Assembly (NCBI GenBank): GCA_017860455.1
Contig: JAGDMF010000013.1
Coordinates: forward strand, 1 to 64,000
Source: Bacteroidota bacterium
GTDB taxonomy: Bacteria; Bacteroidota; Bacteroidia; Bacteroidales; WCHB1-69
Reading direction: 5' to 3'
Length of the DNA: 64,000 nucleotides
Within the stretch, counting starts at the first letter, position 1; each line of letters opens with the position of its first letter. The notes beneath the pieces were generated by a model. That model worked only from the letters and a program-made list of their open reading frames with translations. It was not told where the DNA came from and made no database searches. Both the position numbers and the translations under genes were made by a program. Shown here piece after piece: positions 38,858 to 48,107 of this stretch.

Positions 38858-38924
38858 TTCTGCGTAAATCTGCTTAATCAGCGGGGGATTTTCTTGCCCG
38901 CAGATCTCGCTGATTTTCGCAGAA
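38858..38924. repeat. Imperfect inverted repeat with CTGCG/ATC words
   Basis: Two 28-bp arms (38858-38885 and 38897-38924) pair imperfectly across an 11-bp loop. The words TCTGCG and AATC recur at about 10-12-bp spacing. It sits between the divergent GH97 and nitroreductase promoters. Confidence 0.55.
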
Positions 38925-38963
38925 GCGATTTTATCATTTTGTTTTTTAATTAAAGAAAAAGAT

Positions 38964-38971
38964 TATATTTG
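38964..38971 (+). promoter_or_regulatory. -7 box TATATTTG of the ferredoxin-nitroreductase gene
   Basis: TAnnTTTG 24 bp before the ATG at 38996, with a TTTG at 38938-38941 at near -33 spacing. Confidence 0.65.
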
Positions 38972-38995
38972 CACTTAAAATAAAATATTTAAACG

Positions 38996-39913
38996 ATGAG
39001 CATACCAACTTCAAGAACTAAGGAAAAAGCCACCATTATTTTACATCCGGAACTTTGCATCGGATGTGGAGCATGTGTGGATGTTTGCAAAGATTTCAAT
39101 TTCATACTAAAAGATGGAGTAATTACAATGAGTGAAACTCCCATTTTTGGTTGTATTGCCTGTGGACATTGTGTAGCGATATGTCCTACAGGTGCAATTG
39201 AAATTGAAGGCCGATGCTTTAGCAAAAATGATCTTTTTGATCTTTCAGATATTCAAGGTATTACAGATTACAATTCATTAATGGGACTGCTTAAAAAGAG
39301 AAGAAGTGTTCGTGAATTTACCGATCAGGAGGTTTCTCATGAGTTGATAGAGAAAATCTTGGATGCTGCGCAATATTCTCCTATGGGATTACCCCCTTCT
39401 GATGTGCATGTGATGGTTTTAGATAGTCGGGAAAAAAACAATCAGTTTGCCCATGATTTTTGCATTTATCTGGAATCTATGAGATGGTTCGTATCCAAGT
39501 GGTTTTTGGCCATCATGCGTCCATTTTGGGGTAAAACTAATGATGAATTATTTAAAGGATTTGTAAAACCTTTATTTGACACCTATATCAATAGTAATCA
39601 AAAAGGTGAAAATCTTGTTACATACGATGCCCCAGCTTTACTTTATTTTTATGGTTCTCCTTACACAGATCCGGCAGATCCTATTGTTGCAGCTACAGTA
39701 GCCATGTATGCAGCTGAATCTTTAGGATTGGGATCCTGTATGTTAGGAGGTGTTCATCCTTTAATTCAAAATGGAAAAGGGGCCAAAAAACTACGTGAAA
39801 AATATGGAATTAAATATAAAAGTCGTGAAGGGTTATTTCTTATTGTTGGTCATCCAAAACCAAAATACAGAAAAGGGATACAGCGTAGTTTTGCGGAGAT
39901 CAAATACTACTAA
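38996..39913 (+). CDS. Nitroreductase with N-terminal 2[4Fe-4S] ferredoxin domain
   Basis: 305 aa. Residues 18-70 hold two cluster motifs, CIGCGACVDVC and CIACGHCVAICP. From about residue 98 the nitroreductase FMN fold begins (LKKRRSVREFTD) and runs to the C-terminus, with the MGLPPSDVHV and ESLGLGSC segments. The fusion is common in anaerobes and would pass electrons from the clusters to flavin; the substrate is unknown. There is no signal peptide. It lies 180 bp upstream of the TetR gene and is not obviously co-transcribed with it. Confidence 0.93.
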   Translation: MSIPTSRTKEKATIILHPELCIGCGACVDVCKDFNFILKDGVITMSETPIFGCIACGHCVAICPTGAIEIEGRCFSKNDLFDLSDIQGITDYNSLMGLLKKRRSVREFTDQEVSHELIEKILDAAQYSPMGLPPSDVHVMVLDSREKNNQFAHDFCIYLESMRWFVSKWFLAIMRPFWGKTNDELFKGFVKPLFDTYINSNQKGENLVTYDAPALLYFYGSPYTDPADPIVAATVAMYAAESLGLGSCMLGGVHPLIQNGKGAKKLREKYGIKYKSREGLFLIVGHPKPKYRKGIQRSFAEIKYY

Positions 39914-40029
39914 TCCCCTTTTTGATTCGACTTTCGATGAAATTTATGTAAATTCAGATGAATAATTTAGTGCAATTTGAATTTTATTAATTTGTTAATC
40001 AATTATTTGCAATATTATAAAAAATAAAT

Positions 40030-40053
40030 TTAACACTGTTAATTTTTTTAACA
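40030..40053 (+). promoter_or_regulatory. Probable TetR operator (three TTAACA half-sites)
   Basis: TTAACA-C-TGTTAA is a perfect 13-bp palindrome (40030-40042). Its right half pairs again with TTAACA at 40048-40053 across 5 bp. The set lies just upstream of the -7 box of the TetR gene, where autorepression would act. Confidence 0.5.
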
Positions 40054-40062
40054 TTATTTTAT

Positions 40063-40070
40063 TATTTTTG
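40063..40070 (+). promoter_or_regulatory. -7 box TATTTTTG of the TetR/GH92 operon
   Basis: TAnnTTTG 23 bp before the ATG at 40094. Confidence 0.6.
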
Positions 40071-40093
40071 CATCGTTAATTTTTTTAAATACT

Positions 40094-40690
40094 ATGAAAA
40101 ATAAAGAACTCAAAGAACAACGAATCAAAGGGTATTATATCCAGGCAGCCAAAGAGATTTTGGTTGGAGAAGGGATAAAAAGTTTAAGTGTCAGATCTGT
40201 ATCTGAACGAGCCGGCTACTCTTACACCACTATTTATAATTATTTTGAAGATCTGAATGATCTGATATTTTACTGTGTTCAGGATTTTTATCAGGAGTGC
40301 TCCGACTTTGTGAACGGAGAAAGTAAAGGTACTGAAAGTGGTTTGACAATCATTGAGAGTAAGATCATGCAATATATTAAATATTTTGTGAATTATCCCA
40401 GTGTTTTTGAACTTTTCTTTATAGAAAGAGTGGTCAATTTTGGTAATAAAATACAAACAATTGAACTGATTACAGATTCTTTGAAGAATATTCTACAAAA
40501 AGACTGGGATCAGTTAGTGGCTCAGAAAGAGATGAGGCAGGCAGATGTGATGAAAGTTCAACATCGTTTACAATTAACCGTTACCGGATTGCTTCTTTTT
40601 TACATTCATCGTCGTACACCGGCTGAATATGGTGAATTTATGAGAACTGCAAAACAAGAGATTGATGCTATTATTTTTCCTGAATCATAA
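40094..40690 (+). CDS. TetR/AcrR-family transcriptional regulator
   Basis: 198 aa. The N-terminal helix-turn-helix is clear: IKGYYIQAAKEILV, then IKSLSVRSVSERAGYSYTTIYNYFEDLNDL around residues 12-55. The rest is the all-helical ligand-binding domain with no conserved pocket motif. It sits 3 bp upstream of the GH92 gene, so it may regulate it and itself through the TTAACA palindromes at 40030-40053. The ligand is unknown. Confidence 0.92.
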   Translation: MKNKELKEQRIKGYYIQAAKEILVGEGIKSLSVRSVSERAGYSYTTIYNYFEDLNDLIFYCVQDFYQECSDFVNGESKGTESGLTIIESKIMQYIKYFVNYPSVFELFFIERVVNFGNKIQTIELITDSLKNILQKDWDQLVAQKEMRQADVMKVQHRLQLTVTGLLLFYIHRRTPAEYGEFMRTAKQEIDAIIFPES

Positions 40691-40693
40691 GTT

Positions 40694-43000
40694 ATGAAAA
40701 AAACAACCCTCTTTATTATTGCATTGACTACTTGTGTTTTGAGTTATTCTCAACAGCATGTTTCAAAAACACCAATTGATTATGTGAATCCATTTATTGG
40801 AACCCAACGAATGGGGCACACCTATCCGGGTGCAACAGTTCCATTCGGTGCAGTACAATTGAGTCCGGAAACCGACACCATCATGATGTATGATGCACAA
40901 GGTAAGTACAATTCAAATGTTTATCAATACTGTGCAGGTTATCAATACACCGATTCAACCATTGTTGGTTTTTCGCACACCCATTTTAGCGGCACCGGAC
41001 ATTCAGATTTAGGAGATCTATTGATCATGCCCACTTATGGCACATTACAACTCAATCCGGGCACCTCAGCCAATCCTGAATCCGGTTATAGATCAACCTA
41101 TTATAAAACAAGTGAAAAGGCGGAGCCCAATTATTACCGGGTTTCTTTAAAGGAAAAGAAAATTGATGTAGAATTAACCACTACTACCCGGGTAGGAATC
41201 CACAGGTACACCTTCCCCAAAACAGATAGTGCACACATCATTTTAGATTTGAATTACGGTATTTACAATTATGAGGGGAAGAATATCTGGACCTATATTC
41301 GAGTTGTAAATGACACATTGATAACCGGTTACCGAATAACCAACGGATGGGCTAAAAACAGAACAGTTTACTTTGCTATCGCTTTTTCCAAACCATTTAA
41401 AAACTACGGTTTTCAACTTCCAAAAGAGAAATATCAGGGATTCTGGAGACGATTTGATTTGATTCATCATTTTCCGGAAGCATCAGCCAGAGAGTTAAAA
41501 GCTTATTTTGATTTCGAGTTTGAAGATAAGGAACCATTGATGATCAAAGTGGCAATATCTCCTGTTTCTCAGGAGGGCGCCATTTTAAATATGCTTACTG
41601 AAACACCAACATGGGATTTCGATCATTACAAAAAGGCCGGGCAAGAGGAATGGAACCGGGAATTGAATAAAATTAAAGTGGAAACACTGACAGAAAATGA
41701 CAAAGTAAATTTTTACACCTCTCTATACCACACATTTTTAGGTCCCACCATTTACATGGATGTAGATCGAAAATATAAGGGGTTAGATCAGAATATTCAT
41801 TCGGCTGACACATTTACTAATTATACATCTTATTCATTATGGGATACTTACAGGGGATTACATCCTTTATTCACCATCATTCAGCCCACAAGAGTGAATG
41901 ATATGATTTTATCCATGTTAGCCCATTATGAACAAAACATTCATGGGATGCTCCCGGTTTGGTCCCACTATGGAAACGAGAACTGGTGTATGATTGGCTA
42001 TCACAGTGTTTCGGTTATAGCTGATGCTTATATGAAGGGGATCAGAGGATTTGATCCTGTTAAAGCGTATTGGGCTTGTGTCAATACTGCCAACAAAGAT
42101 GAGTATGATGGAATTTACTATTACAAAAAATTAGGATTTGTTCCGGAAGATAAAAGTTCCAATTCGGCATCCAAAACATTGGAATTTGCTTATGATGACT
42201 GGTGTATTGCACAGTTAGGACAAGCCATTAATGATCCAGAAATCAAGTTAAATTACCCAACATTTATCAAAAGGTCACAAAATTTTGAAAACTTATTTGA
42301 TCCCATTACAAAATTTATACGTCCCAAAAACAGCGCCGGACAATTTATCACTGCATTTGATCCATTAAACACTCATGGTCAAGGTTTTATTGAAGGCAAC
42401 GCCTGGAATTACTCCCTTTATGTTCCTCATGATGTTCCTCAATTGGTTAATCTGATGGGTGGTGAAAAACGATTTGAACAATATCTGGATTCATTATTTA
42501 CCATGGAGCTTCCCGATCAATACTTTGAAAATACGGAAGATGTAACCAGAGACGGCATCATTGGCAATTATGTCCATGGAAATGAGCCTTCCCATCAGTC
42601 TGCATTTTTGTATCACTGGACCAAAGCACCTTGGAAAAGTCAGGAACGAGTGAGAATGATCCTCAAAAAGATGTATCATACAGAACCTTATGGGTTAAGT
42701 GGCAATGATGATTTTGGTCAAATGAGTGCGTGGTATGTTTTCAATGCAATGGGATTTTATCCTGTGTGTCCGGGAAGTGAATTATACTATTTTGGTTCTC
42801 CCTCCCTGGTACAGGCTAAGTTACAATTAGAAAACGGGAAAACGTTTACTATAAAAACGGTAAATCAATCTGAGCAAAATATTTACATTCAAAAGGTAAT
42901 GCTCAATGGAAAAGAACTAAAGGTACCTTATATCAAACATTCAGAAATCACTCAAGGGGGCGAACTCATTTTTTATATGGGCAAGAAACCTAAAAAATAG
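40694..43000 (+). CDS. GH92 alpha-mannosidase
   Basis: 768 aa with a signal peptide (ending SYSQ). The GH92 start YVNPFIGTQRMGHTYPGA is near residue 30, followed by GAVQLSPETD and HFSGTGHSDLGD. The C-terminal (alpha/alpha)6 catalytic domain has LWDTYRGLHPL, GMLPVWSHYGNENWCMIGYH, EGNAWNYSLYVPHDVP, NEPSHQSAFLY and GNDDFGQMSAWYVFNAMGFYPVCPG. These are calcium-dependent exo-alpha-mannosidases acting on N-glycan or yeast mannan mannose. It should be periplasmic or surface exposed. It is coupled to a TetR regulator 3 bp upstream. Confidence 0.97.
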   Translation: MKKTTLFIIALTTCVLSYSQQHVSKTPIDYVNPFIGTQRMGHTYPGATVPFGAVQLSPETDTIMMYDAQGKYNSNVYQYCAGYQYTDSTIVGFSHTHFSGTGHSDLGDLLIMPTYGTLQLNPGTSANPESGYRSTYYKTSEKAEPNYYRVSLKEKKIDVELTTTTRVGIHRYTFPKTDSAHIILDLNYGIYNYEGKNIWTYIRVVNDTLITGYRITNGWAKNRTVYFAIAFSKPFKNYGFQLPKEKYQGFWRRFDLIHHFPEASARELKAYFDFEFEDKEPLMIKVAISPVSQEGAILNMLTETPTWDFDHYKKAGQEEWNRELNKIKVETLTENDKVNFYTSLYHTFLGPTIYMDVDRKYKGLDQNIHSADTFTNYTSYSLWDTYRGLHPLFTIIQPTRVNDMILSMLAHYEQNIHGMLPVWSHYGNENWCMIGYHSVSVIADAYMKGIRGFDPVKAYWACVNTANKDEYDGIYYYKKLGFVPEDKSSNSASKTLEFAYDDWCIAQLGQAINDPEIKLNYPTFIKRSQNFENLFDPITKFIRPKNSAGQFITAFDPLNTHGQGFIEGNAWNYSLYVPHDVPQLVNLMGGEKRFEQYLDSLFTMELPDQYFENTEDVTRDGIIGNYVHGNEPSHQSAFLYHWTKAPWKSQERVRMILKKMYHTEPYGLSGNDDFGQMSAWYVFNAMGFYPVCPGSELYYFGSPSLVQAKLQLENGKTFTIKTVNQSEQNIYIQKVMLNGKELKVPYIKHSEITQGGELIFYMGKKPKK

Positions 43001-43035
43001 TGTTTTTGTTATTCTGATTCATCTATTTTTTCATT

Positions 43036-43043
43036 TATATTTG
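43036..43043 (+). promoter_or_regulatory. -7 box TATATTTG of the umuDC-SRAP operon
   Basis: TAnnTTTG 47 bp before the ATG at 43091. Confidence 0.6.
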
Positions 43044-43054
43044 CAATCTAATCG

Positions 43055-43075
43055 TAAAAGTCAGAAAAACTTTTA
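43055..43075 (+). promoter_or_regulatory. Inverted repeat TAAAAGT-N7-ACTTTTA downstream of the umuD promoter
   Basis: Perfect 7-bp arms lie 12 bp after the -7 box, in the expected 5' leader. It could be the SOS or S24-repressor operator of this operon, but the Bacteroidota LexA site is not well fixed, so this is tentative. Confidence 0.4.
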
Positions 43076-43090
43076 AATTGCTGAAACACC

Positions 43091-43543
43091 ATGCCATTAT
43101 TAAACTTACATCAGGGTAAAGAACTGGAAATTTTTGCAGCAGAAACAGAAACGGACTTAGAATTGCCTTTACTTCCATTTCAAATCAGTGCGGGGTTCCC
43201 CTCCCCTGCTTTAGATTTTGTTGATCTTTCTATTGACTTGAACAAACAACTGATTGAACATCCTTCAGCCACATTTTATGGAAGAGTTAAAGGGGAATCG
43301 ATGAAAAATGCCGGAATTAATGATGGTGATTTGTTGGTGATTGACAAAAGTATTGAGCCTGTTGATGGTAAAATAGCGGTTTGTTATCTGGATGGTGAGT
43401 TTACGTTAAAACGGATCAAAATCAAAAAAAATGAACTTTGGTTAATACCTGAAAACGAGGCTTATAAACCCATAAAAATTGAAGAAAACAACAATCTGAC
43501 CATCTGGGGGATTGTCACCTATATCATCAAAAAGCCATTGTAA
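43091..43543 (+). CDS. umuD: UmuD-like S24 peptidase (DNA polymerase V accessory subunit)
   Basis: 150 aa. It has the self-cleavage site at Ala34-Gly35 in [10 protein letters not shown], the nucleophile Ser70 (GESM) and the base Lys107 (DGEFTLKR), the same spacing as in UmuD. RecA-filament-stimulated cleavage would activate polymerase V. Its stop codon overlaps the umuC start by one base, so they are translationally coupled. An inverted repeat at 43055-43075 may regulate the operon. Confidence 0.95.
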   Translation: MPLLNLHQGKELEIFAAETETDLELPLLPFQISAGFPSPALDFVDLSIDLNKQLIEHPSATFYGRVKGESMKNAGINDGDLLVIDKSIEPVDGKIAVCYLDGEFTLKRIKIKKNELWLIPENEAYKPIKIEENNNLTIWGIVTYIIKKPL

Positions 43544-44802
43544 TGTTTGCTTTGATCGACTGCAACAACTTTTATGCATCCTGTGAAAGGGTGTTTCGTC
43601 CCGATTTGAATGGGATTCCGGTTGTTGTTCTTTCCAACAATGATGGGTGTGTGATCGCACGGAGTAATGAAGCCAAAGCAATTGGTGTTCCGATGGGCGC
43701 TCCGGCTTTTGAAAATGAAGAATTGTTTAGGAAAAACAATGTGCAGGTTTTTTCTGCTAATTTTGCATTGTATGGAGATATGAGTCATCGTGTGATGACC
43801 ATTTTGGAAGAGTATAGTCCTGAAATGGAGATCTATAGTATTGATGAAGCATTCCTTAAACTTAAAAATTTTGACAGAATTGATCTTTATGAGCATGGTA
43901 AATCGATGCGAAATAAAGTTTATAAGTGGACCGGAATACCCGTAAGTGTGGGAATTGCGCCCACTAAATCGCTTGCCAAGGTAGCCAACAGAATCGCTAA
44001 AAAATTTCCTGAAAAAACAGGCAATGTATATATCATTGATACTGAAGAAAAAAGGATAAAAGCATTAAAATGGTTATCCGTTGAAGATGTATGGGGAATT
44101 GGGCGGCAACATTCAAAAAGATTGTACGCATTAGGAGTAAAAACAGCTTATGATTTCACCCAATTGGATCCCTACTGGGTTCAAAAACAGATGGCTATTG
44201 TCGGATTGAGGTTACAAAAAGACCTCAAAGGGATTCCCACTTTAGATATGGAAACGGTTCAGCCTAAAAAAAACATTGCAACCACCCGGACTTTTGAAAA
44301 AAACTACACAGAATGGAACGATCTTTCGGAGCGGGTCACCACTTTTGCTGTTTCATGTGCTGAAAAGTTAAGACAACAACACTCTTGTTGCAATACCGTG
44401 ATGGTTTTTGTTCATACCAACTGGCACCGCAAAGATCTGGATCAGTATAGTCGTAATATTGTTGTAAAATTACCATTTCCAACTAATTCCGGAATTGAAC
44501 TCTCCAAATATGCCCTTTTGGGCTTACAAAAAATATTTAAAAAAGGGTACCAGTACAAAAAAGCGGGTGTTATAGTGATGGATTTCACTCCTGACAATGA
44601 ACAACAGTTGGGATTGTTTGAGAATAGAAATGATCGTCACATTCCCTTGATGGAAGCGATTGATAAAATCAACCACTCTTACGGACAACAAAAAGTGCGT
44701 TTAGCTTCACAGGATCAGAAGAAAGTCTGGAAAATGAAACAGGAAAAATTGTCCCCAAGATATACCACCAAATTATCAGATATCATCATAATCCGTTGTT
44801 AG
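43543..44802 (+). CDS. umuC: UmuC, catalytic subunit of translesion DNA polymerase V
   Basis: 419 aa. It starts [20 protein letters not shown] with the catalytic Asp of the Y-family, then YSIDEAFL near residue 106 with the second acidic pair, [21 protein letters not shown], and helix-hairpin-helix and little-finger regions to the end. It copies across damaged bases. Coupled to umuD upstream and followed after 1 bp by the SRAP gene, giving a three-gene DNA-damage operon. Confidence 0.97.
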   Translation: MFALIDCNNFYASCERVFRPDLNGIPVVVLSNNDGCVIARSNEAKAIGVPMGAPAFENEELFRKNNVQVFSANFALYGDMSHRVMTILEEYSPEMEIYSIDEAFLKLKNFDRIDLYEHGKSMRNKVYKWTGIPVSVGIAPTKSLAKVANRIAKKFPEKTGNVYIIDTEEKRIKALKWLSVEDVWGIGRQHSKRLYALGVKTAYDFTQLDPYWVQKQMAIVGLRLQKDLKGIPTLDMETVQPKKNIATTRTFEKNYTEWNDLSERVTTFAVSCAEKLRQQHSCCNTVMVFVHTNWHRKDLDQYSRNIVVKLPFPTNSGIELSKYALLGLQKIFKKGYQYKKAGVIVMDFTPDNEQQLGLFENRNDRHIPLMEAIDKINHSYGQQKVRLASQDQKKVWKMKQEKLSPRYTTKLSDIIIIRC

Positions 44803-44803
44803 T

Positions 44804-45406
44804 ATGTGTTTTTTTATGCAAATTTCAAAAGATGCTACCGAATTGAAGCATCGATTCAATGCCAAATTTGAACATGATTTGGATTTCAGACCTCAGAGTT
44901 ACAATGGATTTCAATATCCTAAAGTACCAGTAATCACGCACCAAAACAAAGATTTAATTCAGCTTTTTGAGTGGGGATTGATTCCATCCTGGGCAAAAAA
45001 TGATGAGATTCAGAAAAACACACTGAATGCCAGAATCGAAACCATTACCGAAAAACCCTCCTTTAAATATGTGATCTCAAATAAATGTTTAATCATTGCA
45101 GACTCTTTTTTTGAATGGCAATGGTTAGATGAAAAAGGGAAAAAGAAACAAAAATATGAGATCATGTTGCCGGAACATCAATTATTTACTTTTGCCGGAT
45201 TGTACAATCAATGGGCCGATCCTTCCACTGGAGAAGTTCGCAATACTTTCACCATTTTAACCACTGAAGCGGACGAGTTGATGAGTAAAATTCATAATTC
45301 CAAGAAACGGATGCCGGTAATTTTAGATCAAAATTCAGAAAATTTATGGCTCAATGGAGAACTTAAAACCTTTGTCCATGTTCCCCTTATTGCCAATCCC
45401 ATCTGA
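44804..45406 (+). CDS. SOS response-associated peptidase (SRAP/YedK/HMCES-like)
   Basis: 200 aa. The catalytic Cys2 follows the initiator Met (MCFF), which is how SRAP proteins form a thiazolidine with an abasic site. Other family marks are the NARIETI box near residue 75, FFEWQW around 104 and the KRMPVIL box near 167. It shields abasic sites in single-stranded DNA. It begins 1 bp after umuC, so it is part of the same damage-response operon. It is shorter than typical YedK at the N-terminus (the RY loop is reduced), which is odd but the core looks whole. Confidence 0.92.
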   Translation: MCFFMQISKDATELKHRFNAKFEHDLDFRPQSYNGFQYPKVPVITHQNKDLIQLFEWGLIPSWAKNDEIQKNTLNARIETITEKPSFKYVISNKCLIIADSFFEWQWLDEKGKKKQKYEIMLPEHQLFTFAGLYNQWADPSTGEVRNTFTILTTEADELMSKIHNSKKRMPVILDQNSENLWLNGELKTFVHVPLIANPI

Positions 45407-45519
45407 TCAGAATTCTTCATTTGAAATACAAAAAACATATTTTAAGATTAACTTCCTAAATTTTTGTCCAATTTCGTCATTTTTTGACACATTTCTCAGT
45501 TTTTTAAGAAAAAAAATAA

Positions 45520-45527
45520 TATCTTTG
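45520..45527 (+). promoter_or_regulatory. -7 box TATCTTTG of the hybrid kinase gene
   Basis: TAnnTTTG 72 bp before the ATG at 45599. Confidence 0.55.
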
Positions 45528-45598
45528 TACATTATTAGGGTTATTCCATTCAATTTAATAAATGGAGAGCCGGGTGTTGAATTAATAAGACGTAAAAT

Positions 45599-47710
45599 AT
45601 GGAAATCATGGATCATAACATTCAAAAGTTAGGCAAAAATCCTGAAGATATTCAGTTTTTTGATTTATTTGATCAGGATGACATTCAAAAATTGCAAGAT
45701 CTTTTTTCTGCAGCAAACAAAGTATCCTCTGTCATTATGGATCTGGATGGGAATATGTTGACCAAACCAAGTAACTTTACTCCATTATGTAAGATGATCA
45801 TGGAAAAATCGACGAATGGTTCACCTGCTTGTTTTGCTTATGACCAATGGAATAAAGATCATAAAGATTTAAACAATACAACTGTTTCTCCTTGCACTTT
45901 AAGTGGTTATTGGTTTGAGACTGCATTTATTAGTGTTGGTGAAAATCCAATAGCGATTTGGCAGATGGGACAGGTTCGCAGTATGTCTTACGACATCAAT
46001 CAAATTGAAGAGTATGCCAATAAATCAGGGATTGAAAAAACAACCTTTTTGCAAGCATTTCTAAAAGCACCGGTTGTTACGATTTATGAGTTTGAGAATG
46101 TTGCCAAATTGTTTTTTACTATTGCAAATGAACTTTCCGAAAAGGCGTTTCGAAATTTACAGTTAAGCCGACAAATTGATGAAATTGAAAAGATCAACAG
46201 TGAACTAACTGAAAGTGAACAACGTTTTAAAGCGCTACATGATGCTTCATTCGGTGGTATTGCGATCCATAAAAATGGGATTATAATTGAGTGTAATTAT
46301 GGCCTTTCAGATATTTCCGGGTATACCAGAGAAGAGTTGTTGGGATTAGACATTCTCACATTAATCGATCCTGATTACCTTGATTACGTAACCGATCAGA
46401 TGAAAAATAAATCTGAGAAATCGTATGAAGTGATGGGACTTCGTAAAAACGGAGATTCTTATCCTGTTAGAGTTCAGGGGAAAAATGTTTTTTACAAAGG
46501 GGAACCGGTTAGAACTGTAGAGTTTAGAGATATCACGGAACAAAAGTTAGCAGAAGCTGAACTGATCCGCAAAAAAGAGTTGGCTGAAGAGAGCAACAGA
46601 GCAAAATCTGCTTTTATTGCTAATATGAGTCATGACATCAGAACTCCGATGAATGGAATTTTGGGATTTGCAGATCTTTTAAAAGATGCACATATAACCC
46701 CAAAAGAGCAACTCGAATATATTCAGATTATTGAAAATAGTGGTGCTTTAATGTTGGAGATCATCAATGAGATTATCCATATTTCCAAAATTGAAGCCGG
46801 GCTCATCAAAACCAATATATCTTCATTCAACATCAAAGAGTTACTTCAAAACAATTTCAATAAATTTGAGCAAACCATAAATCAAAAGGGAATTATTCTT
46901 AAATACTACGGCATCAATGCATTGAAGAACTTTATTGTGAAGTCGGATCAGGACAAAGTGGATGCGATTTTATACTATGTATTAAAATTTGGAATTCAAA
47001 ACACCATTCAAGGGGGGGTAGAGTTGCAAGTAGTTGAAAAAGATCAAAAATTTGAATTTACGATTAAGGACACCGGGCTTGGGATCTCCCCTGAACGGGT
47101 TTCCACTATTTTCGACCGGTTCAGTGCTGATCAGTACCTGGAAAAATCACACGAAAGCAGGGGGTTAGACTTAATTATAGCCAAATCGTACATTGAAATG
47201 TTGGGAGGGACGATACATGTAAGCAGTCAGCTCGGATTTGGAACCACTATTGCATTTTCATTACCATTAGATTTTGAAAAATACAAAGATTCTCCAGAAA
47301 CCAATGCCGGAGGACGCACTTTAAATATAGCCAACTTACAGGATTTGAAAGTCTTGATAGCTGAAGATGATGAAACATCGGCTCTATTATTAAGCACTTA
47401 TTTAAAACCATACACAAAAGCGATCCTACATTCGCCAAATGGTGAGAAAGCAGTTGAGATGGCACGTATGAATCCTGATTTGGACTTAATCATGATGGAC
47501 ATTCAGATGCCATTGTTGAATGGATTTAACGCCACCAAACAGATTCGTGAATTCAACACCAGTGTGATTGTGATTGCGCAAACAGCCTTTGGATTATCGG
47601 GAGATCGGGACAAAGCTTTAGAAGCAGGGTGTTCCGATTACATCTCCAAGCCGATCAAGAAAGAGGAGCTCAACGGCATGCTCATCAAGTTCTTCCCGGA
47701 AAAGCTGTAA
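45599..47710 (+). CDS. PocR-PAS hybrid histidine kinase with degenerate ATPase core
   Basis: 703 aa. Residues 15-190 match the PocR ligand-binding domain (Cys-rich: GSPACFAYDQ, VSPCTLSGYW), followed by PAS/PAC (about 205-320), HisKA with MSHDIRTP and His345, a HATPase-like domain, and a receiver domain with Asp634 and Lys684. The N box, normally NLLxNAIKFT, reads YVLKFGIQNT, so the Mg-binding Asn is missing. The G2 box is SRGLDLI instead of GTGLGL. G1 (DTGLGIS) is intact. So autokinase activity is doubtful, while the receiver looks functional. The 3' end abuts the repeat array at 47711. Confidence 0.92.
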   Translation: MEIMDHNIQKLGKNPEDIQFFDLFDQDDIQKLQDLFSAANKVSSVIMDLDGNMLTKPSNFTPLCKMIMEKSTNGSPACFAYDQWNKDHKDLNNTTVSPCTLSGYWFETAFISVGENPIAIWQMGQVRSMSYDINQIEEYANKSGIEKTTFLQAFLKAPVVTIYEFENVAKLFFTIANELSEKAFRNLQLSRQIDEIEKINSELTESEQRFKALHDASFGGIAIHKNGIIIECNYGLSDISGYTREELLGLDILTLIDPDYLDYVTDQMKNKSEKSYEVMGLRKNGDSYPVRVQGKNVFYKGEPVRTVEFRDITEQKLAEAELIRKKELAEESNRAKSAFIANMSHDIRTPMNGILGFADLLKDAHITPKEQLEYIQIIENSGALMLEIINEIIHISKIEAGLIKTNISSFNIKELLQNNFNKFEQTINQKGIILKYYGINALKNFIVKSDQDKVDAILYYVLKFGIQNTIQGGVELQVVEKDQKFEFTIKDTGLGISPERVSTIFDRFSADQYLEKSHESRGLDLIIAKSYIEMLGGTIHVSSQLGFGTTIAFSLPLDFEKYKDSPETNAGGRTLNIANLQDLKVLIAEDDETSALLLSTYLKPYTKAILHSPNGEKAVEMARMNPDLDLIMMDIQMPLLNGFNATKQIREFNTSVIVIAQTAFGLSGDRDKALEAGCSDYISKPIKKEELNGMLIKFFPEKL

Positions 47711-47890
47711 ACAAGGACAGCAGACAGCAGACGGCAGACCTTTCAGAATGCTCGAATGCTCGAATGCTCGAATGCTCGATTGCTCATTATTCATTATTCA
47801 TTATTCATTCGTCTGTAGTCCGTGGTCCGTTGTCTGTAGTCTTTTCATTCGTCTGTAGTCCGCTGTCCGCCGTCTGCAGTCTTTTTATTA
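47711..47890. repeat. Composite 7/8-bp array directly after the hybrid kinase stop
   Basis: In order: AGACAGC/AGACGGC heptads, four AATGCTCG octamers, three ATTATTC heptads, then CTGTAGTCCG-type heptads. The 24-bp piece at 47800-47823 equals the reverse complement of 1181-1204. No gene. Confidence 0.85.
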
Positions 47891-48067
47891 GGGCGTGCCG
47901 GCTTCCCCACCCACGAGCCTTCCCACGCCGTCGGGCTTTTCCGGGGGTCCGCTTCGCTCCCGTGCTTCACCGCACTACGCTTAAGAAAATCCAAAACTTC
48001 ACATAAAAATCATCGCGGCGCTCGTTCCGGTTCGCACCGGCTTCGCCGCCCCTCCAATCCCTCACGC
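47891..48067 (+). repeat. 177-bp GC-rich element, GGGCGTGCC to CCTCACGC, copy 1
   Basis: Sharply richer in GC than all genes around it. It starts GGGCGTGCC, has GTCGGGCTTTTCC inside and ends ATCCCTCACGC. The partner on the minus strand at 51850-52023 has the same ends and nearly the same length. Inside, CGGTTCGCACCGG-type palindromes suggest a structured RNA or DNA. No coding frame. Confidence 0.7.
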
Positions 48068-48107
48068 GACAAAAAACTTCGTTTTTTCTTTAGGAATAGA
48101 GACTGGA

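Noticed and set aside
36796..43000. Considered a polysaccharide utilisation locus (GH97, TetR, GH92)
   Set aside because: Genes lie on different strands, a nitroreductase sits between them, and there is no SusC/SusD pair.
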